Notes: generated by a model from the letters alone, not told the origin. A stretch of DNA of 64,000 nucleotides from Cokeromyces recurvatus (GCF_025118155.1 NW_026251411.1:310001-374000), one strand, 5' to 3'. Shown: positions 1-12,556, numbered from the stretch's first letter. Numbers and translations: made by a program.

Positions 1-330
1 TTATTTTATTTATAACAAAAATTTAAACAACCCATGTGAGCACATAATACTGGCAGTATTGGATTGCCCGGATCAGTTCGAGAAAGGAAAAAAGTGTACT
101 AAAAAACCTTTTGATAGGCAAAAGGGTAAAAAAGAAAGAGAAGGGAAGAGGAAAAGCAAGATATATCAATAGATACTAGATTCAGAATTACATAGCCAGT
201 TTACAAGTTTTGTACCAAGGGTAGGGTATGTTTATAATACAGTGCTTTGGGTTTGGAAATAGGATTTTGGGAAAATAATAATAGACATTTTTGTTTGGCC
301 AATATAAATGTTTGAGCTCAATAGAATTTT
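1..330 (-). mobile_element. LINE 3'-end fragment (left edge of window)
   Basis: Read on the minus strand, this stretch matches the sequence downstream of the reverse-transcriptase stop in the LINE relic at 43641-44625 and also the one near 51700. All three carry the same short blocks in the same order: a purine/pyrimidine-rich run, then a core like GGGCAATTTTAGTAT, then TGTGCTCA. Only the 3' untranslated part is visible with confidence (about 1-160). The boundary with the neighbouring gene is not clear. It is probably a 5'-truncated insertion. The call rests on comparison inside the window only. Confidence 0.5.
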
Positions 331-382
331 TGCAAGACTAGTAGAAATTTTTGATCATCAATAGAGAGATAATTGATTTTTA

Positions 383-2014
383 TTATAATTCAGGAAAACT
401 CAACAACGCAGCAAGAGTTTCTTCCTTTGGAACAGCTGTTAAACCAGAATTTTCCTTTTTCATTTCCATATCAACACGTTCTTCTTCTTTCAGGCATAAA
501 AATAACGTAGCAATTAGTTCAAACATTTTTACCCAGTTAAAACGGTCACTCCAGTTTGTAGGGATAACTGCAGATCTCAATTCAACAAACTTCCATAATC
601 GGTCTTCTTTCAAGTTCATTTTGGAGAGAGTGACTGTATCTTTGATTACTTGAACACCAAAAGTTGATTTTTTCAAGGCTGTTTTGAATCGGCTATTCTT
701 AAAATGACGAAGGATGTAACAAAGTGCACCATTGCATTCGACTAAGAGCTTTAAGGTGTCTTCAAGAGTATGACTAATATTCTCTTGTAGTAAACCACTG
801 GAAGATTCAATAAACAGAACTTCGGAGTTATTGGCTTTTCCAAGACCATCAGCATATTTCGCATCTGTACTTCTTGATTCATAATCAACTTCAGAGATTT
901 GTGCGTATTTTTGAGTTTGAACTAGCTTTTCACACCACGAGAAATCAAGCATACCGGTTTCTTTAGATAGGTATTTAAACATGGGTATGACATATTCAAC
1001 AAATGGAGTTCTCTCATGGTTGCTGTTGAGGACCATTGGCTGTTTACAATTACAATGAAAGTCTGTTAAAGTGTATGATATAATATTGGCAAGATATTTA
1101 GTGTTGGTATCTATTGACTTGTGAATCAAATGGCTCCAAATTCTACATGGGAATTCAGTAAAGTCATAGTTCAGGACGTCATCCAGAAAATCCAGGATAT
1201 TATTGATTTTTGACAATGATTTGTTTTCCTCCTGCATTTTACAGTTTTCCTTAAATTCCTTCATTGTATCTGTATCCTTATAGTTATCATCATTCTCGAG
1301 AGACTCGATCCCTAAAGAACATAAATCAGCTATGGTTTTTCTATCTACTTTTTGAATTTTGGGTTTGTGCGGTGTTGATAAGCATGATAATGTTGAATTT
1401 AAAATAAATCTTTTTTGGTTCTTTTCCATAATTATGCATTTTGCACTAGGTTCGTGTAATTCATATTGAGTACTTGATAAACTTGTTTTGTGTGAACTAC
1501 GTGATGTAGCTTGCTCACTTTGTCTGGCATTGGAGATATCAATTAATACTTCTGACCTATACTGTTTGATAGAAGTGTGTGTCATGTCTACACCTAAAAG
1601 TTCGGCTTCTTGCGCTGTTCTCTTCTTTGCTTTTTTTATCTTGATGTTATTTAAATACTCTTCATTCTCTTTTAAAACAGTATTCGCTTTTAGAATTAAT
1701 TTCTTTTGAAAAGGTTTTTTGGAACAGTATTTATAAACTTCTTTGAGATATTCCTTGGTAACTTGATTTAAATCAATATCATTTTTGTGTCTAGTGGCTA
1801 GCGAATATAACCCTTGAATCAAGTTATTGTAAAAGTGCTTAAGATCAAGTTCAGAAAGAGTTTTGACAGGGATTGTATTAACGTGTTCCAATGGGTCACA
1901 GATTTTACCTATGGGACCGTTAAGAATATAGGGCTCAAACTCTAGCTCATGTCTTATCGCCTCTGGTATCACATAATTTCTTGAAATGGTACGCGGTAGT
2001 TTTGGCTTGGTCAT
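383..2014 (-). CDS. Uncharacterised 543-aa protein, multicopy-type
   Basis: A single uninterrupted reading frame of 543 codons with no visible intron. I do not recognise a named family. The N-terminal third is basic, with a Lys-rich stretch near residues 120-140. The C-terminal half (about residues 330-500) contains the motif DAKYADGLG followed about 12 residues later by FIESSSG. That D...E-x-S/K spacing is reminiscent of a PD-(D/E)XK nuclease core, but this is only a suggestion. The last ~145 codons recur as a broken inverted copy at 4454-4888, so the gene belongs to a duplicated or mobile family. It sits among LINE and TIR-element debris. The start at 2014 is the first ATG of the frame. It could be a transposon passenger or a member of a fungal expanded family. 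Confidence 0.6.
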   Translation of the reverse strand: MTKPKLPRTISRNYVIPEAIRHELEFEPYILNGPIGKICDPLEHVNTIPVKTLSELDLKHFYNNLIQGLYSLATRHKNDIDLNQVTKEYLKEVYKYCSKKPFQKKLILKANTVLKENEEYLNNIKIKKAKKRTAQEAELLGVDMTHTSIKQYRSEVLIDISNARQSEQATSRSSHKTSLSSTQYELHEPSAKCIIMEKNQKRFILNSTLSCLSTPHKPKIQKVDRKTIADLCSLGIESLENDDNYKDTDTMKEFKENCKMQEENKSLSKINNILDFLDDVLNYDFTEFPCRIWSHLIHKSIDTNTKYLANIISYTLTDFHCNCKQPMVLNSNHERTPFVEYVIPMFKYLSKETGMLDFSWCEKLVQTQKYAQISEVDYESRSTDAKYADGLGKANNSEVLFIESSSGLLQENISHTLEDTLKLLVECNGALCYILRHFKNSRFKTALKKSTFGVQVIKDTVTLSKMNLKEDRLWKFVELRSAVIPTNWSDRFNWVKMFELIATLFLCLKEEERVDMEMKKENSGLTAVPKEETLAALLSFPEL

Positions 2015-2054
2015 TGTTCAAGGTTTATTAATTAAAAAATAGAAATCCAAAGAC

Positions 2055-2155
2055 GCAACAAGCTCTCAAAAAAAAAAAAAAAAAAAAAAAAGTATGTACC
2101 TGAATGCTATAGTTCTAAGCGATCATTAAATAAAACATATGACGTAGTAGGGTAA
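2055..2155 (+). repeat. Copy 1 of the 118-bp repeat unit (truncated)
   Basis: Begins GCAACAAGCTCTC, continues through an A-tract (about 24 A here), then GTATGTACCTGAATGC and ends ...ACGTAGTAGGGTAA. The same unit occurs twice in tandem at 3658-3890. This copy stops exactly where the TIR-like element at 2156 begins, so the element may have been inserted into or beside a repeat array. Confidence 0.75.
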
Positions 2156-2488
2156 CACTGCAAATAATTGCAAATATCACCATACATTCCCCTTGGTAGA
2201 AGTACTAAAATTCCCCATGTGAAAGTACTACTTTTACCACAACTTTTTGGAAAATGAACTTTTTATAATTATTTTTACACCATTCGAAATTGCTCAATTT
2301 CCTCATTTTAAAACTATTTTTTTTTTGTTAGATTTGGTCAAGAATTCATGGAGATATTAACGTTTAAAGTTCTTTTTGTTTATTTTGTACATTACATTCC
2401 ACAATTTTTGGTAAATTTTTTGCACGATAATTTTTAAATAACGAAATTTCTACAGTTTAATTAATTTAACTGGCTAAATTCGATTCTT

Positions 2489-2537
<49 letters not shown>

Positions 2538-3654
2538 AAGTAATTAATATTACCAAAATAAGCAATGTAAAATTACGATCATCATCATCATCATCATCAT
2601 CATCATCGTCATCGTCATCAGCAGCAGCAGCAGCAGCATTAATACCATCTTCACCACCACCTTCGTCACCATTTGATTTTTTAAACATTGTATACCGTTA
2701 AAATTAAATATTATAAAAAGTGTTATATGAAAAAAAAAATAATATAATTCCAGGAGGTTAAATATTGTAAACAAAATAATTTAATAAAGCCCTTAATATA
2801 AGCTGCTGCTTAGCAAAGACAGCCTTTTATTAATTAATTTATTATTTATTATATTTTGTTTTTTGAAACATAAAGCTAGAATGCTAACAAATCACCTGAT
2901 GACAATTCATACAATGCAATATTAATGAATAAGAAATGGCAATTGTTAACCTTGCAATTATGCTTATACAATTATATATAATTTATTGAAAGAATAATAG
3001 TTTAATAAATATCTGTTTCTGTCAGTTTTGAATTGTTTTGTATTTATTTTGTTCTTTATACATATTCGACTATCTATTTTCTGTTGCTTTTTAAGTTTTA
3101 GTTAATAAATAGTCTAATAATTATTACGTTGTTAAATTCATAAAGCTTTTATTAAGCATTTATTAAAAAAAAATAATAATCTAAAGAAATTTCATTTATT
3201 GAAAAAATTAATCTAACGTTTTTGGGAATAAATCAAGCTCTATTGCCATCTGAATTTCAAAGAGGCATGAAATATATTATAAACACAACAAATAAAGAAG
3301 TGTTGAATTTAAATAAATGACCCATAAAAGGATATAAACGATGCTCATATACTAAAAATATAAAGGATCAAGCCAATAAATGCTCTATCCGTAAATTAAA
3401 AAGTGGTAAAGTAGGTCTATACCATGGTAAATGTTGTAATTTCATCATAGATTCACCATGGTGAGAGTTATAATAATATAAATTCCCCATGGTAAAGATG
3501 GTTAATTTAACCATGGGAATTTATGGTAAAGATGGTTAATTTGACAATTGTCAATTTTTGGTAGCATTACTACTCCGATTATAGGGAATTTGTGGAAAAA
3601 GCACTAAAATCCCTATAATTTCACCATGGTGAAATTAGGTAATTATCTCCAGTG
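2156..3654. mobile_element. 1.5-kb TIR-like non-coding element (CACTG...CAGTG)
   Basis: The left end reads CACTGCAAATAATTGCAAAT and the reverse complement of the right end reads CACTGGAGATAATTACCTAA. Both then continue into TCACCAT, giving imperfect inverted termini of about 28 bp. The interior has no protein-coding signal. It holds a long A/T tract (about 2490-2535), an ATC/GCA microsatellite (about 2578-2637), and near the right end several perfect palindromes around CCATGG, for example TTCACCATGGTGAA at about 3621. No target-site duplication is visible. It is probably a MITE-like or degenerate DNA transposon; the class is not assigned. Confidence 0.45.
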
Positions 3655-3657
3655 CCT

Positions 3658-3890
3658 GCAACAAGCTCTCAAAAAAAAAAATATGTACCTGAATGCTACA
3701 GCTCTAAGCGATCATTAAATAAAACATATGACGTAGTAGGGTAAAAAAATTACGATTTAATTAAATAAAACCCCTGCAACAAGCTCTCAAAAAAAAAAAA
3801 GTATGTACCTGAATGCTATAACTCTAAGCGGTCATTAAATAAAACATATGACGTAGTGGGGTAAAAAAATTGCGATTTATTTAAATAAAA
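3658..3890 (+). repeat. Tandem pair of 118-bp units
   Basis: Two consecutive units starting at 3658 and 3776 (period 118). Each runs GCAACAAGCTCTC, A-tract, GTATGTACCTGAATGCT, then ACATATGACGTAGT and an AT-rich tail. The A-tract differs in length between copies, and a third, truncated copy lies at 2055-2155. There is no coding potential. The origin is unknown. Confidence 0.8.
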
Positions 3891-3926
3891 TCCCTACGTG
3901 TGTGTTTTTTTTTTCTTTTCATTACC

Positions 3927-4262
3927 AAGCCTATAAATCCAAAGGGAAACACCCTCTTCAGTCCTTGTTAAACCAGACAAAAGCCAGTCCTGGAAGGGAG
4001 GGGGAGGTCTCTGTAACTTTTGGTTGGTATGCAGAATCATCTAGCGTTTGTGACGTGACGGTGGGGCTCGCCGATGTTCTGTGGTAATGAGTTTTGCTAG
4101 TAATTAAAAGCCTATAAATCCAAGGGGAAACACCCTCTCAGTCCTTGTTAAACCAGACAAAAGCCAGTCCTGGAAGGGAGGGGGAGGTCTCTGTAACTTT
4201 TGGTTGGTATGCAGAATCATCTAGCGTTTGTGACGTGACGGTGGGGCTCGCCGATGTTCTGT
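3927..4262 (+). repeat. Tandem duplication of a ~156-bp GC-richer unit (period ~180)
   Basis: The block from AAGCCTATAAATCC to GCCGATGTTCTGT occurs at 3927-4082 and again at 4107-4262, nearly identical; differences are confined to the first ~35 bases. A ~24-bp AT-rich spacer separates them. The unit is far more GC-rich than its surroundings, begins with a TATA-box-like CTATAAAT and contains a run of G (GGGAGGGGGAGG). It shows no convincing ORF or tRNA-like boxes. It may be a promoter fragment, an LTR piece or an RNA gene. Confidence 0.75.
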
Positions 4263-4453
4263 TTAATTGACCTAGCAACTTTTCTGATTAAGAACATGTA
4301 ATAAGGCAAGTTGCATTTTTTTTTTTTTTTTTTTTTTTTTGTAATCCTATATGTCAATTCTAATTATATTAATTTTATACTCTTTTACATTTTCCGAGTT
4401 CCTACAAAGCTTTTTTTTTCGCACTGAATCTGTAGTAAAGAATAAAAAGTCAA

Positions 4454-4888
4454 TAGAAGCTCTTAGTCGAATGCAATGGTTTTGTTACATCCTTCGTCAT
4501 TTTAAGAATAGCCGATTCAAAACAGCCTTGAAAAAAAACTTTTGGTGTTCAAGTAATCAAAGATACAGTCACTCTCTCCAAAATGAACTTGAAAGAAGAC
4601 CGATTATGGAAGTTTGTTGAATTGAGATCTGCAGTTATCCCTACAAACTGGAGTGACCGTTTTAACTGGGTAAAAATGTTTGAACTAATTGCTACGTTAT
4701 TTTTATGCCTGAAAGAAGAAGAACGTGTTGATATGGAAATGAAAAAGGAAAATTCTGGTTTAACAGCTGTTCCAAAGGAAGAAACTCTTGCTGCGTTGTT
4801 GAGTTTTCCTGAATTATAATAAAAATCAATTATCTCTCTATTGATGATCAAAAATTTCTACTAGTCTTGCAAAAATTCTATTGAGTTC
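4454..4888 (+). pseudogene. Inverted, truncated copy of the 383-2014 gene
   Basis: The sequence matches the reverse complement of roughly 313-763, including the last ~145 codons of the uncharacterised gene and about 70 bp past its stop. The copy lacks a few bases near 4477 (ATGGTTTTGTTAC against ATGGTGCACTTTGTTAC) and two more near 4536, so the frame is broken twice. The final 78 codons remain open (4583-4819). Homology ends abruptly at AGCTCTTAGTCG on the left. A truncated duplication rather than a functional gene. Confidence 0.85.
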
Positions 4889-7800
4889 AACCCTTTCATT
4901 TAGTTTAGAGCTAGAGATAATCAAAGCTGTTGGCAAGAGATTTTTTCTATTTCATAAACCAAAATACAGTATCGAATAATTTTTAATATTGAAGCTTGGC
5001 TAATTTCGTTTTGAATAGTAATAACTTCTGGCGCGTATCTTTTATCATTTTCATTCTGTGAGGAACAATATATAATAAATAATCCTTTAGCATCAGCTCA
5101 ATCAAACTAATAATTCTCTGAAACGTGTCTACATATAAAAAAATTAAATTCTTCGATAAAACAGCATATATTTTTTTTATGAGAAACCAAACACAAATAC
5201 CAAGCAAGTGAATTGATTAATTAGATTTATGTTTTTTTTTTAATATTTAATAAAAGCTTGTTTGCAAGATCCTCATCCGACTTCTAGTTCAAATGTAAAG
5301 TAAAAGTATCCAATTCTTCATCTATAAGTAAATAAATTATATAAACAGTTTTACCGCTGAATAGAACTAAAGTCAAATTGCAAATTATCATTGACCTCCT
5401 CAGATATTTTTTTGCACAATTTGGTTTTTTAGTCTAATTGGTTCGATTATTAGCTCTGATCAGTCCAGAAAAAAAAAAAAAAGAAACCGAATTTCAGTAA
5501 CCTTCTAATTTTTTTTCTTTTTATTTTCAAACGCGAAACACTGTATGTTCTAATCTATCAATCTACGATAAATTAATCACTTTTAAGTTTATTTTTTTTT
5601 TCGATTTATGCAAAAGGAGACTTTCTATATTACTGAAATATATGTAATTTGATACCATTTAAATATTTATCAACTTGGAATATAGTTTACACTATACTCA
5701 AATTTAATATAATATTAGTTTTTTTCTCATTTCAACATTATGTAATCATCTAGACATAAGTGCTACTATTACTACTACTACTACTACAAGTAAATATTAC
5801 AAGTTACACAAATATTCCCCGACCAAGATATAATATAAGAACAATCACTATCAGAAGAACAGCAGAATTTAACTGGATCAAACTATATATTTGACTATCT
5901 TTAATTAATAAGAACCTGTATAAATATCTATTGTATTGTTTGGATGGTATTGTGTATCAAAAACTAAGCTTTGATTCGTGCTCTTAATTACTTTTATAGT
6001 AACTCAACAAATCGCATTTTAAATAATAATAATAATACTTGTACAATAAGCTTTTAAAGAGAAAGCTGGAATTGGTTTCTAACTATTTTTGAATAATAGT
6101 CAATATCTTATAGTGTTTTTTTTATTGCAGAGTATGCATCAATAAAGGTTGTAACTGGTCTTAAATTAGAAGCTTTTTTTTAAAAAAATAAAATAAAATA
6201 AAGGCAGTAGTCCCTGAACTAAATTTTGCTGACCAGAACTTGTATATGCTGCATTATAATAAACAGCACTATAATAAGAAGCATTATTATTACACATAAA
6301 TTATGCACAATTATCCTTTCTATAAAACTCAACAGTCATCTTATTTAGTGATATATTGTAAAATATATTAGTAGGACACGGTAGTGCTAATATAATAAGC
6401 TGATCTGAATTGCTTTTATATATAAAAAAGAAGAATAAAATAAATAAAAAGCTACCCTTGATATCCTTTTTTTTTAAATTTATTTTTGTGCACAGATATA
6501 ACTATTTTGTTAATATACCTTCCACATATATTAGAGAAATCAATGTACAACGTTTAACTAATGTAAAATACAGACATGATTTGTATTTCTGGCAAAGTAG
6601 CTTTTTTTCTCAATAGCAAAAAGCAAGTAAGAATAATGCCATAAAAATACAATAAAAAGTCGGAAGATTTGGTATGCATGTTTTGAAATTGATTATAAAT
6701 GTCAAGGTCATCTTTAATAAGCGCATTATGACAGGAATTTATCTTTATAATGGACAATGCAACTCTTTATTTCGATATTTGTAATTATAGATATGATTTT
6801 CCATAATTTTATAATACTCGTTATTTGTTGATCTAATCGAACCATTCTAGTCGAAATTTAAGATCGATATATGTATATACATATATATAAAATAGGAATA
6901 TCTTACCATAGAGCATAATATTAACCTGTTGCTGGTAGCATTCAAGGATTGCCATAAATAGGTTAAGCATCATGTATTTCCCTTTTTTTATAATTGTGTT
7001 GCCCATAAACGCATGCGTAAAATAATCAATTGTTATACGCAACCTAAACAATTTCAACACGCAATCTCTAATTATTTTTATACAAGTAAAAGCGAATATT
7101 AGAACATGTAATTACTAACGTTCCAAATATCCTCAAATCAATTAATAGGCGAACATATTAAAGGAATACATTGAAAAAAATTAGTCCTTTTAGCAAACAT
7201 AATTCCTCATAGATTTGATATATAGCATAGCATGATTATTATTGAAACATCATTATTATTATTGGTTACCAATATACTAGCTTATAATATATGCATTTCC
7301 TTTTTATACTTTCTATCTTTACATTTTTTTTGGTCCTATATGCCCGAAAGGAAGAGAGGAGTTGTTTTTCTACTTTCTATATTATGAACTAGTCTGAGTG
7401 AATTTAGTGGTTAAAACAGCTTGCGCTCAATTGGACTTTACAAAATTAAATAAGGTTTACTTTTTTTTTTATTTTTTTTGTAAAGAAAAATTAAAACTGG
7501 TGCACAAAAACTAAAAATAACATGCAAAAAATAAAAGATAGATATTTGTATATTTGTGCTGCGAAAAAAAAACCAATAATCAGTGTAAGTTTGTGTAATA
7601 GATAAGCGTTTTTTTTTATATGAATGGGTACTTTTTTTTTTCTATACTGTTATACACGGATATTGAAATAGATTTATTGATTTTCAGATCCATAATAGAC
7701 ATATTTAGGTTTAATATATAAGATGCCTTTGTTTACTGATAGAAAAGTCTATTACTCTTAATCAAGAATATAATAGTAAACGAGATTCATGTTATTATAA

Positions 7801-9022
7801 TAAATAAAGCCTAATAAACTTAATTTTCCTTTTTTTTTTCTTTGGGTTTGCAACCAGCAAATTATTGGTTACATGGAGAAGAAAAGTTCCAATCATTTAA
7901 CAGATCAGCTTTAACTCATATTCTGTGTAATGTTCATCAGTTAACTAGATACCTTCTGAGTCTAGAAAACAAAATTGCTATCACAAAGAAATACTGATAT
8001 ATTATGTAATTAGAAAAAGAGAAAATTGTATGCGTGTGTGAAGGAGAGAGAGAGATAAAGTATGACTTTCTTCTTCACTTTCTATAATAAAAATCTATCC
8101 AAAATAAAAAAAAGAAAGATATTACTGTCTATAGCAATTTTTACTATTTCTTTTTTTTTTTTCATACACATATTAAGGAACGAAAAGAAGATGAAGAATT
8201 TTAAGCGTACGACTCTCTGTTTTTTATTTATTTTATTTTTTTTTAAGGAAATTTTTTAGTCCTACATAATATAAACACATTTATTCATGCTCATTATTAT
8301 TACATTAGAGATAGTTATAGTAAGTAATATAGTATCTTTAATCATTTAGATTTAAGAGAAACAAAATAAAGGGCATTATTATATCTGTATCGATATTTAC
8401 ATATATTGATTGAAAAAAAAAAAATAACTATTGTTAAAACTATGATCTGGTAATCAATGCTAAAGTCCAAAATTAGTAATCAAAACGAAATGAAAAAAAA
8501 AGAGGCAAATGACATTAAATTTAAAGACTATCTTTTTTAGGGAAGAATTTCCCGATTAAGGGCAAAGTATGTCAAACCAGAGATGATATTAAGTTTTTTA
8601 TGCTTGCCTTTTAGAGAAAAATTCACGGGAAAAAAAAAAGAAGCAAGTCCCTTTTCATAGTTGTACCAGCTTATATCGTGCGAAATATGGGCCAATCTTT
8701 ATCATTACAATAATAATTTAAGAATCATATGAGGATGCAACAGTAATTGTATATCATTAAAATATCAATTAGAACGAGTTATAAATAAAATAAAATAAAA
8801 TAATCGTTTTATCACATTTTACTCTTCTTTTTTCTTTTTCATTTTCTTCTTCTTTAAAGATATTTTAATTTAAATATATATACATATATAAGTATATATA
8901 CATACAGGCATACATTTATACATACATACATATTCCTTTAATCAACTATAGTATTTATATATACGTGTTTACTTGTTAACGTAAAATAAAACAACTACAA
9001 AAGAGTATATACAAAACATATT
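4889..9022. other. AT-rich gene desert
   Basis: No supported gene. The stretch is dominated by A/T runs, short triplet runs (TAC repeats near 5765-5787) and TA-dinucleotide tracts just upstream of the OPT transporter (about 8870-8920). The few ORFs are short and low-complexity. Its right end presumably contains the OPT promoter. Confidence 0.7.
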
Positions 9023-11331
9023 ATGACAACGCCTGCTGTCGTTAATGAAAAATTCGAATTGGATTCTCCAACGACATCATCATTTAGAGACGAAAAGAAA
9101 GATTATATTAGAGATGGAGATAGTATAGACAATCAAGCTCATGAAAAGTCTTCATTCAACCGTGTTACTGAGGAATTTCATTTCACTTGGCGTGCTTCTA
9201 TTGTCGGTTCCTTACTTGGTTGTTTAGTTGGTATTAAGCGCGTTCCATATCATAAATACATATATATATATATATATATATATGAAAGCAAATGTAAAGA
9301 AAAATACTAATATATCATCTTTCTATTTAAATTAGCTGCATCTAACACATATCTCGGTTTGAAGATTGGTTGGACATTTGGTGCATCACTCTTTGGTGCC
9401 ATTTTTTCTTTTGCTATTTTAAAGCCCTTATCAAGAATACTTCCTCCTAAATGGGGTGGTGGTTATTTTGGTCCAAAAGAAAACTGTTCTGCGCAATCAG
9501 CAGCAACAACCGCTGGCGGTCTTGCTGCTGGTTTTGTTTCTGGTATTCCTGCCATGTATAAGCTTGGTCTCATGACAACGCCTAGAGATGATGCTGTTGC
9601 TCTTCTTCTTTTCACAATCTCTTGTGCATTCTATGGTTTATTCTTTGCTGTTCCTCTTCGTAATCACTTTGTTGTTAAACAAGATTTAACTTTCCCTACT
9701 CCTCGTGCCGCTGCTATCACCATTCTTTCCCTTCATGATACTATGGAAGGTGAGAAAAAAGCAATGCAGAAAGCTCGTTGGATGGGTTTTTGGTTCCTTC
9801 TTTCATTCTTTTGGAAGCTTATTTCCTTCTGGCTTCCTTTCTTAGATATACGTAAGTATATATGTATATATATATATAGTCAACCTTAGATTCATATCAT
9901 ATATAAATATATTTACACAATTTTTTTTTATTAGTTCATATCTTCTATTATATTGGTAATGCTGCTAATTACACCCCTTTGATGAGTGCTGATCTTGATT
10001 GGGGATGGTATTTCTGTTGGGATTTTCCATTCTTTGGAGCAGGCTTAATGACACCTGGTTCTACTGTTCTTTCCTTCTTTATTTCATCAGTTGTTATCTA
10101 TGGTATTATTGGTCCTCTTCTTGTCCAAAATGGTACCTTTATTGCACCTTTGGGCTTCAATGCTGCTGGTGACACAACAAATCGTTTCTTTTTATGGCCT
10201 GGTATTGCCCTCATGGCACTTTCAGCCTTCACTGAACTTTTCCTTCATTACGATTCTCTTTGGCGTGGCGTGAAGGGTGGTGTTGAAGAGCTTCGACTTG
10301 CGTTTATGCGTGGTGTTAACTATTTCCGTCGCATCGTTCTCCGTTCAACATTAACAGATGAACAAAATAACCGTTACAATTCACAGGTAGATGAAAATGA
10401 AATCTTTGCTCCGGACCAATTAGTGCCTGCCTCCTGGTGGGTATCGGGTACATTTGTCTCTATCGTCTTTACTTGTGCTATTATGGGTAGATACTTTGGT
10501 ATGCCCGTCTATCAATCGCTGATTGCCGTTATTTTAGGTTTTATTCTTTCATTTGTTGGTATTCAAGCCTCCGGTGAAACAGATATCAACCCTGTTGGAT
10601 CTATCGGTAAGATGTCCCAATTGGTATTTGCAAAGATGCCTGCAGAAAATCAAAATGCAGTCATGAAGAATAACTTGATGGCTGGTAACATCTCCGCTTC
10701 AGCTGCCTCTCAAGCTGTCGACATGGTAGGTGACTTGAAGACAGGTCAACTTGTAGGTGCCTCACCACGATCTCAATTCCTTGCTCAATTGGTTGCCTCC
10801 TTTTTCGCTATTGCCGTTGCTGTCGGTTTCTTTATCTTATTCGCTGAAGCTTATCCTTGTATCATTGACCCTGATATTGAAGCCTCTGACTGTGAATTTG
10901 GTTTAGTCGCTGTCACTGCATGGAAAAACGTGACATTATTGTTGACTGGTAATGGTGATCCTCTTAGTAAAGGATCTATTATTGCTACTATTGTTTGTGC
11001 TGTCGCTGCTGTTGTCTTACCCCTCTGTCGTCAGTTCCTCTTACCTCAAAAGTATCATCGTTACTTCCCCTCCATTAGTGCTATCGGTATCTCCATGATT
11101 AACCCTCAACCTGAGGTTCCCTTTTCTATGTTCCTTGGTTGGTTAGGTGGTAAGATCTGGAAACGTGTGGATCCAGAAGCCCATGAGGACTTGATGTTCA
11201 GTGCAGCTGGTGGTTTAATCGCTGGTCAAGGTATTGCTGCTATTCTTCAAGCTGTCTTTAAGATCTCTAATATTAAAGGCAATGTGGTTGTAGCTACTTG
11301 TATTGGACAACTTGCAGATAACTGCCCATAA
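9023..11331 (+). CDS. OPT-family oligopeptide/metal-chelate transporter
   Basis: Three exons: 9023-9230, 9336-9851 and 9935-11331, joined in frame (codon GCT across intron 1, CTT across intron 2), giving 706 aa. The first junction restores the typical OPT segment AASNTYLGLKIGWTFGA. Further family signatures are GGGYFGPKENC, NPVGSIGKMSQ and MINPQPEVPFSMFLGWLGG. Many hydrophobic segments throughout fit a 12-16-span plasma- or vacuolar-membrane proton-coupled symporter. It resembles the yeast YGL114W type more than the Opt1/Opt2 type, judged from the motifs. The N-terminal ~50 residues are hydrophilic and cytosolic. Introns are 105 and 83 nt with GT-AG ends and TA repeats. The reading frame is intact. 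Confidence 0.93.
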
Positions 11332-11366
11332 AAAAAAGGCATAATAATAGTAATAATAGTAATAAT

Positions 11367-11397
<31 letters not shown>

Positions 11398-12556
11398 GTA
11401 TTTTTTTTTTTTACCCTCTTTCTTCCCTCTCCATTTTTTTCTTCTTTCTATATCTTATTAAATAATAACACGTTTAATCTCTATTTATATCTTAAGCCTA
11501 ATAATGTACGGTTAAACAAATTTATTAATAAATTTAATGATGATTTTTTTTTGTGAGCACTTTTAATAATATATCGAGCCTATGTCCAAGTTAGATTAAT
11601 AAAGATAAAGCAGAAAGAGACAGACAGAGACAGACAGAGAGAGAGAGAGAAGAAGAAGAGAGGAAGAGGTACATGATGTGTATTACAGGATAATTAATTG
11701 ATATTTAGGAACTTGAATGATAATAAAGGTACTTTGCTATAAAGCGTAATATATCAAAAAAGAAGAACATAATATCGTTTTCAGGATAGTTATTGCAGCA
11801 TTTTAAAGTGACCAAGTTATAGCTTGTATATAAAGTATTTTTTTTTCTTCTCTTCCCAAGACGACTTGTTTATTATTTAAGAATCTAATATATTATTTCC
11901 GAGTGATTTCTTCTTTGTTCTGAAGCCATGTACTAGTTTAAAATCGTTACTTTATAATAACTATGACTATTGAAGAATGTCTTTTTTTTTTATTAGTCTA
12001 ATTTTGACAGACCAAATAATAACAATACATACTACATTAAAGAACATATTTTTAGATTTATTGTAATGAATACAATTGACTACTGCTGTTTTAAGTAGAA
12101 TATTATTATTATTATTTTACTCTATTCGTATATCCTAGCATAGATACATAATACATGTATATTTTTTTTTCCACAAAGTATGTTACTATTTCACCATTGC
12201 TGGTATCCTTTTAACATGGTCTTTCGCGTTACTTTCCCCGTCCTCCCTTTCTTTTTACGATACTTTTGTTTATTTTTAAATAAGTGTATTTTTAAGCTAT
12301 TCTTTTCTTTTTTTTTTTTTTTTTCTTTTTTTTTTTAGATTTATTTTATTATTATTTTACTCAATTTTAAACAATTAAATTAAAAGATAATGACCGTTAC
12401 AAAGAATTTCATTATTTCATAAAAGCAATACATAAAGTGGAGAGAGGAAAAAAAATATATAAATATATAAATATATAAATATATATATATCTCTCTCTTC
12501 TATCTTTATTTTACCAATATTCATTCATTTAACATTATAATACTCTTTTATAAGAT
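11332..12556. other. Intergenic, low complexity
   Basis: An AAT/TAG trinucleotide tract (11340-11400) follows the OPT stop, then a GA-rich tract (about 11608-11668), several T-tracts and a TA-rich run (about 12455-12490). No gene is supported. Confidence 0.7.

Noticed and set aside
351..653. 100-codon plus-strand ORF, repeated on the minus strand at 4549-4851
   Set aside because: It is the antisense shadow of the 543-aa gene and its duplicate; it is conserved only because the underlying DNA is duplicated.
2461..2774. Minus-strand ORFs with poly-Asp/poly-Met
   Set aside because: They are translations of the ATC microsatellite and T-tract, with no other coding features.
3658..3890. 118-bp units as snoRNA genes
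   Set aside because: No consistent C/D or H/ACA boxes with terminal stem; the A-tract varies in length between copies.
5760..5790. Short triplet repeats as a CRISPR-like array
   Set aside because: A plain TAC microsatellite without spacers; CRISPR is not expected in this nuclear genome.
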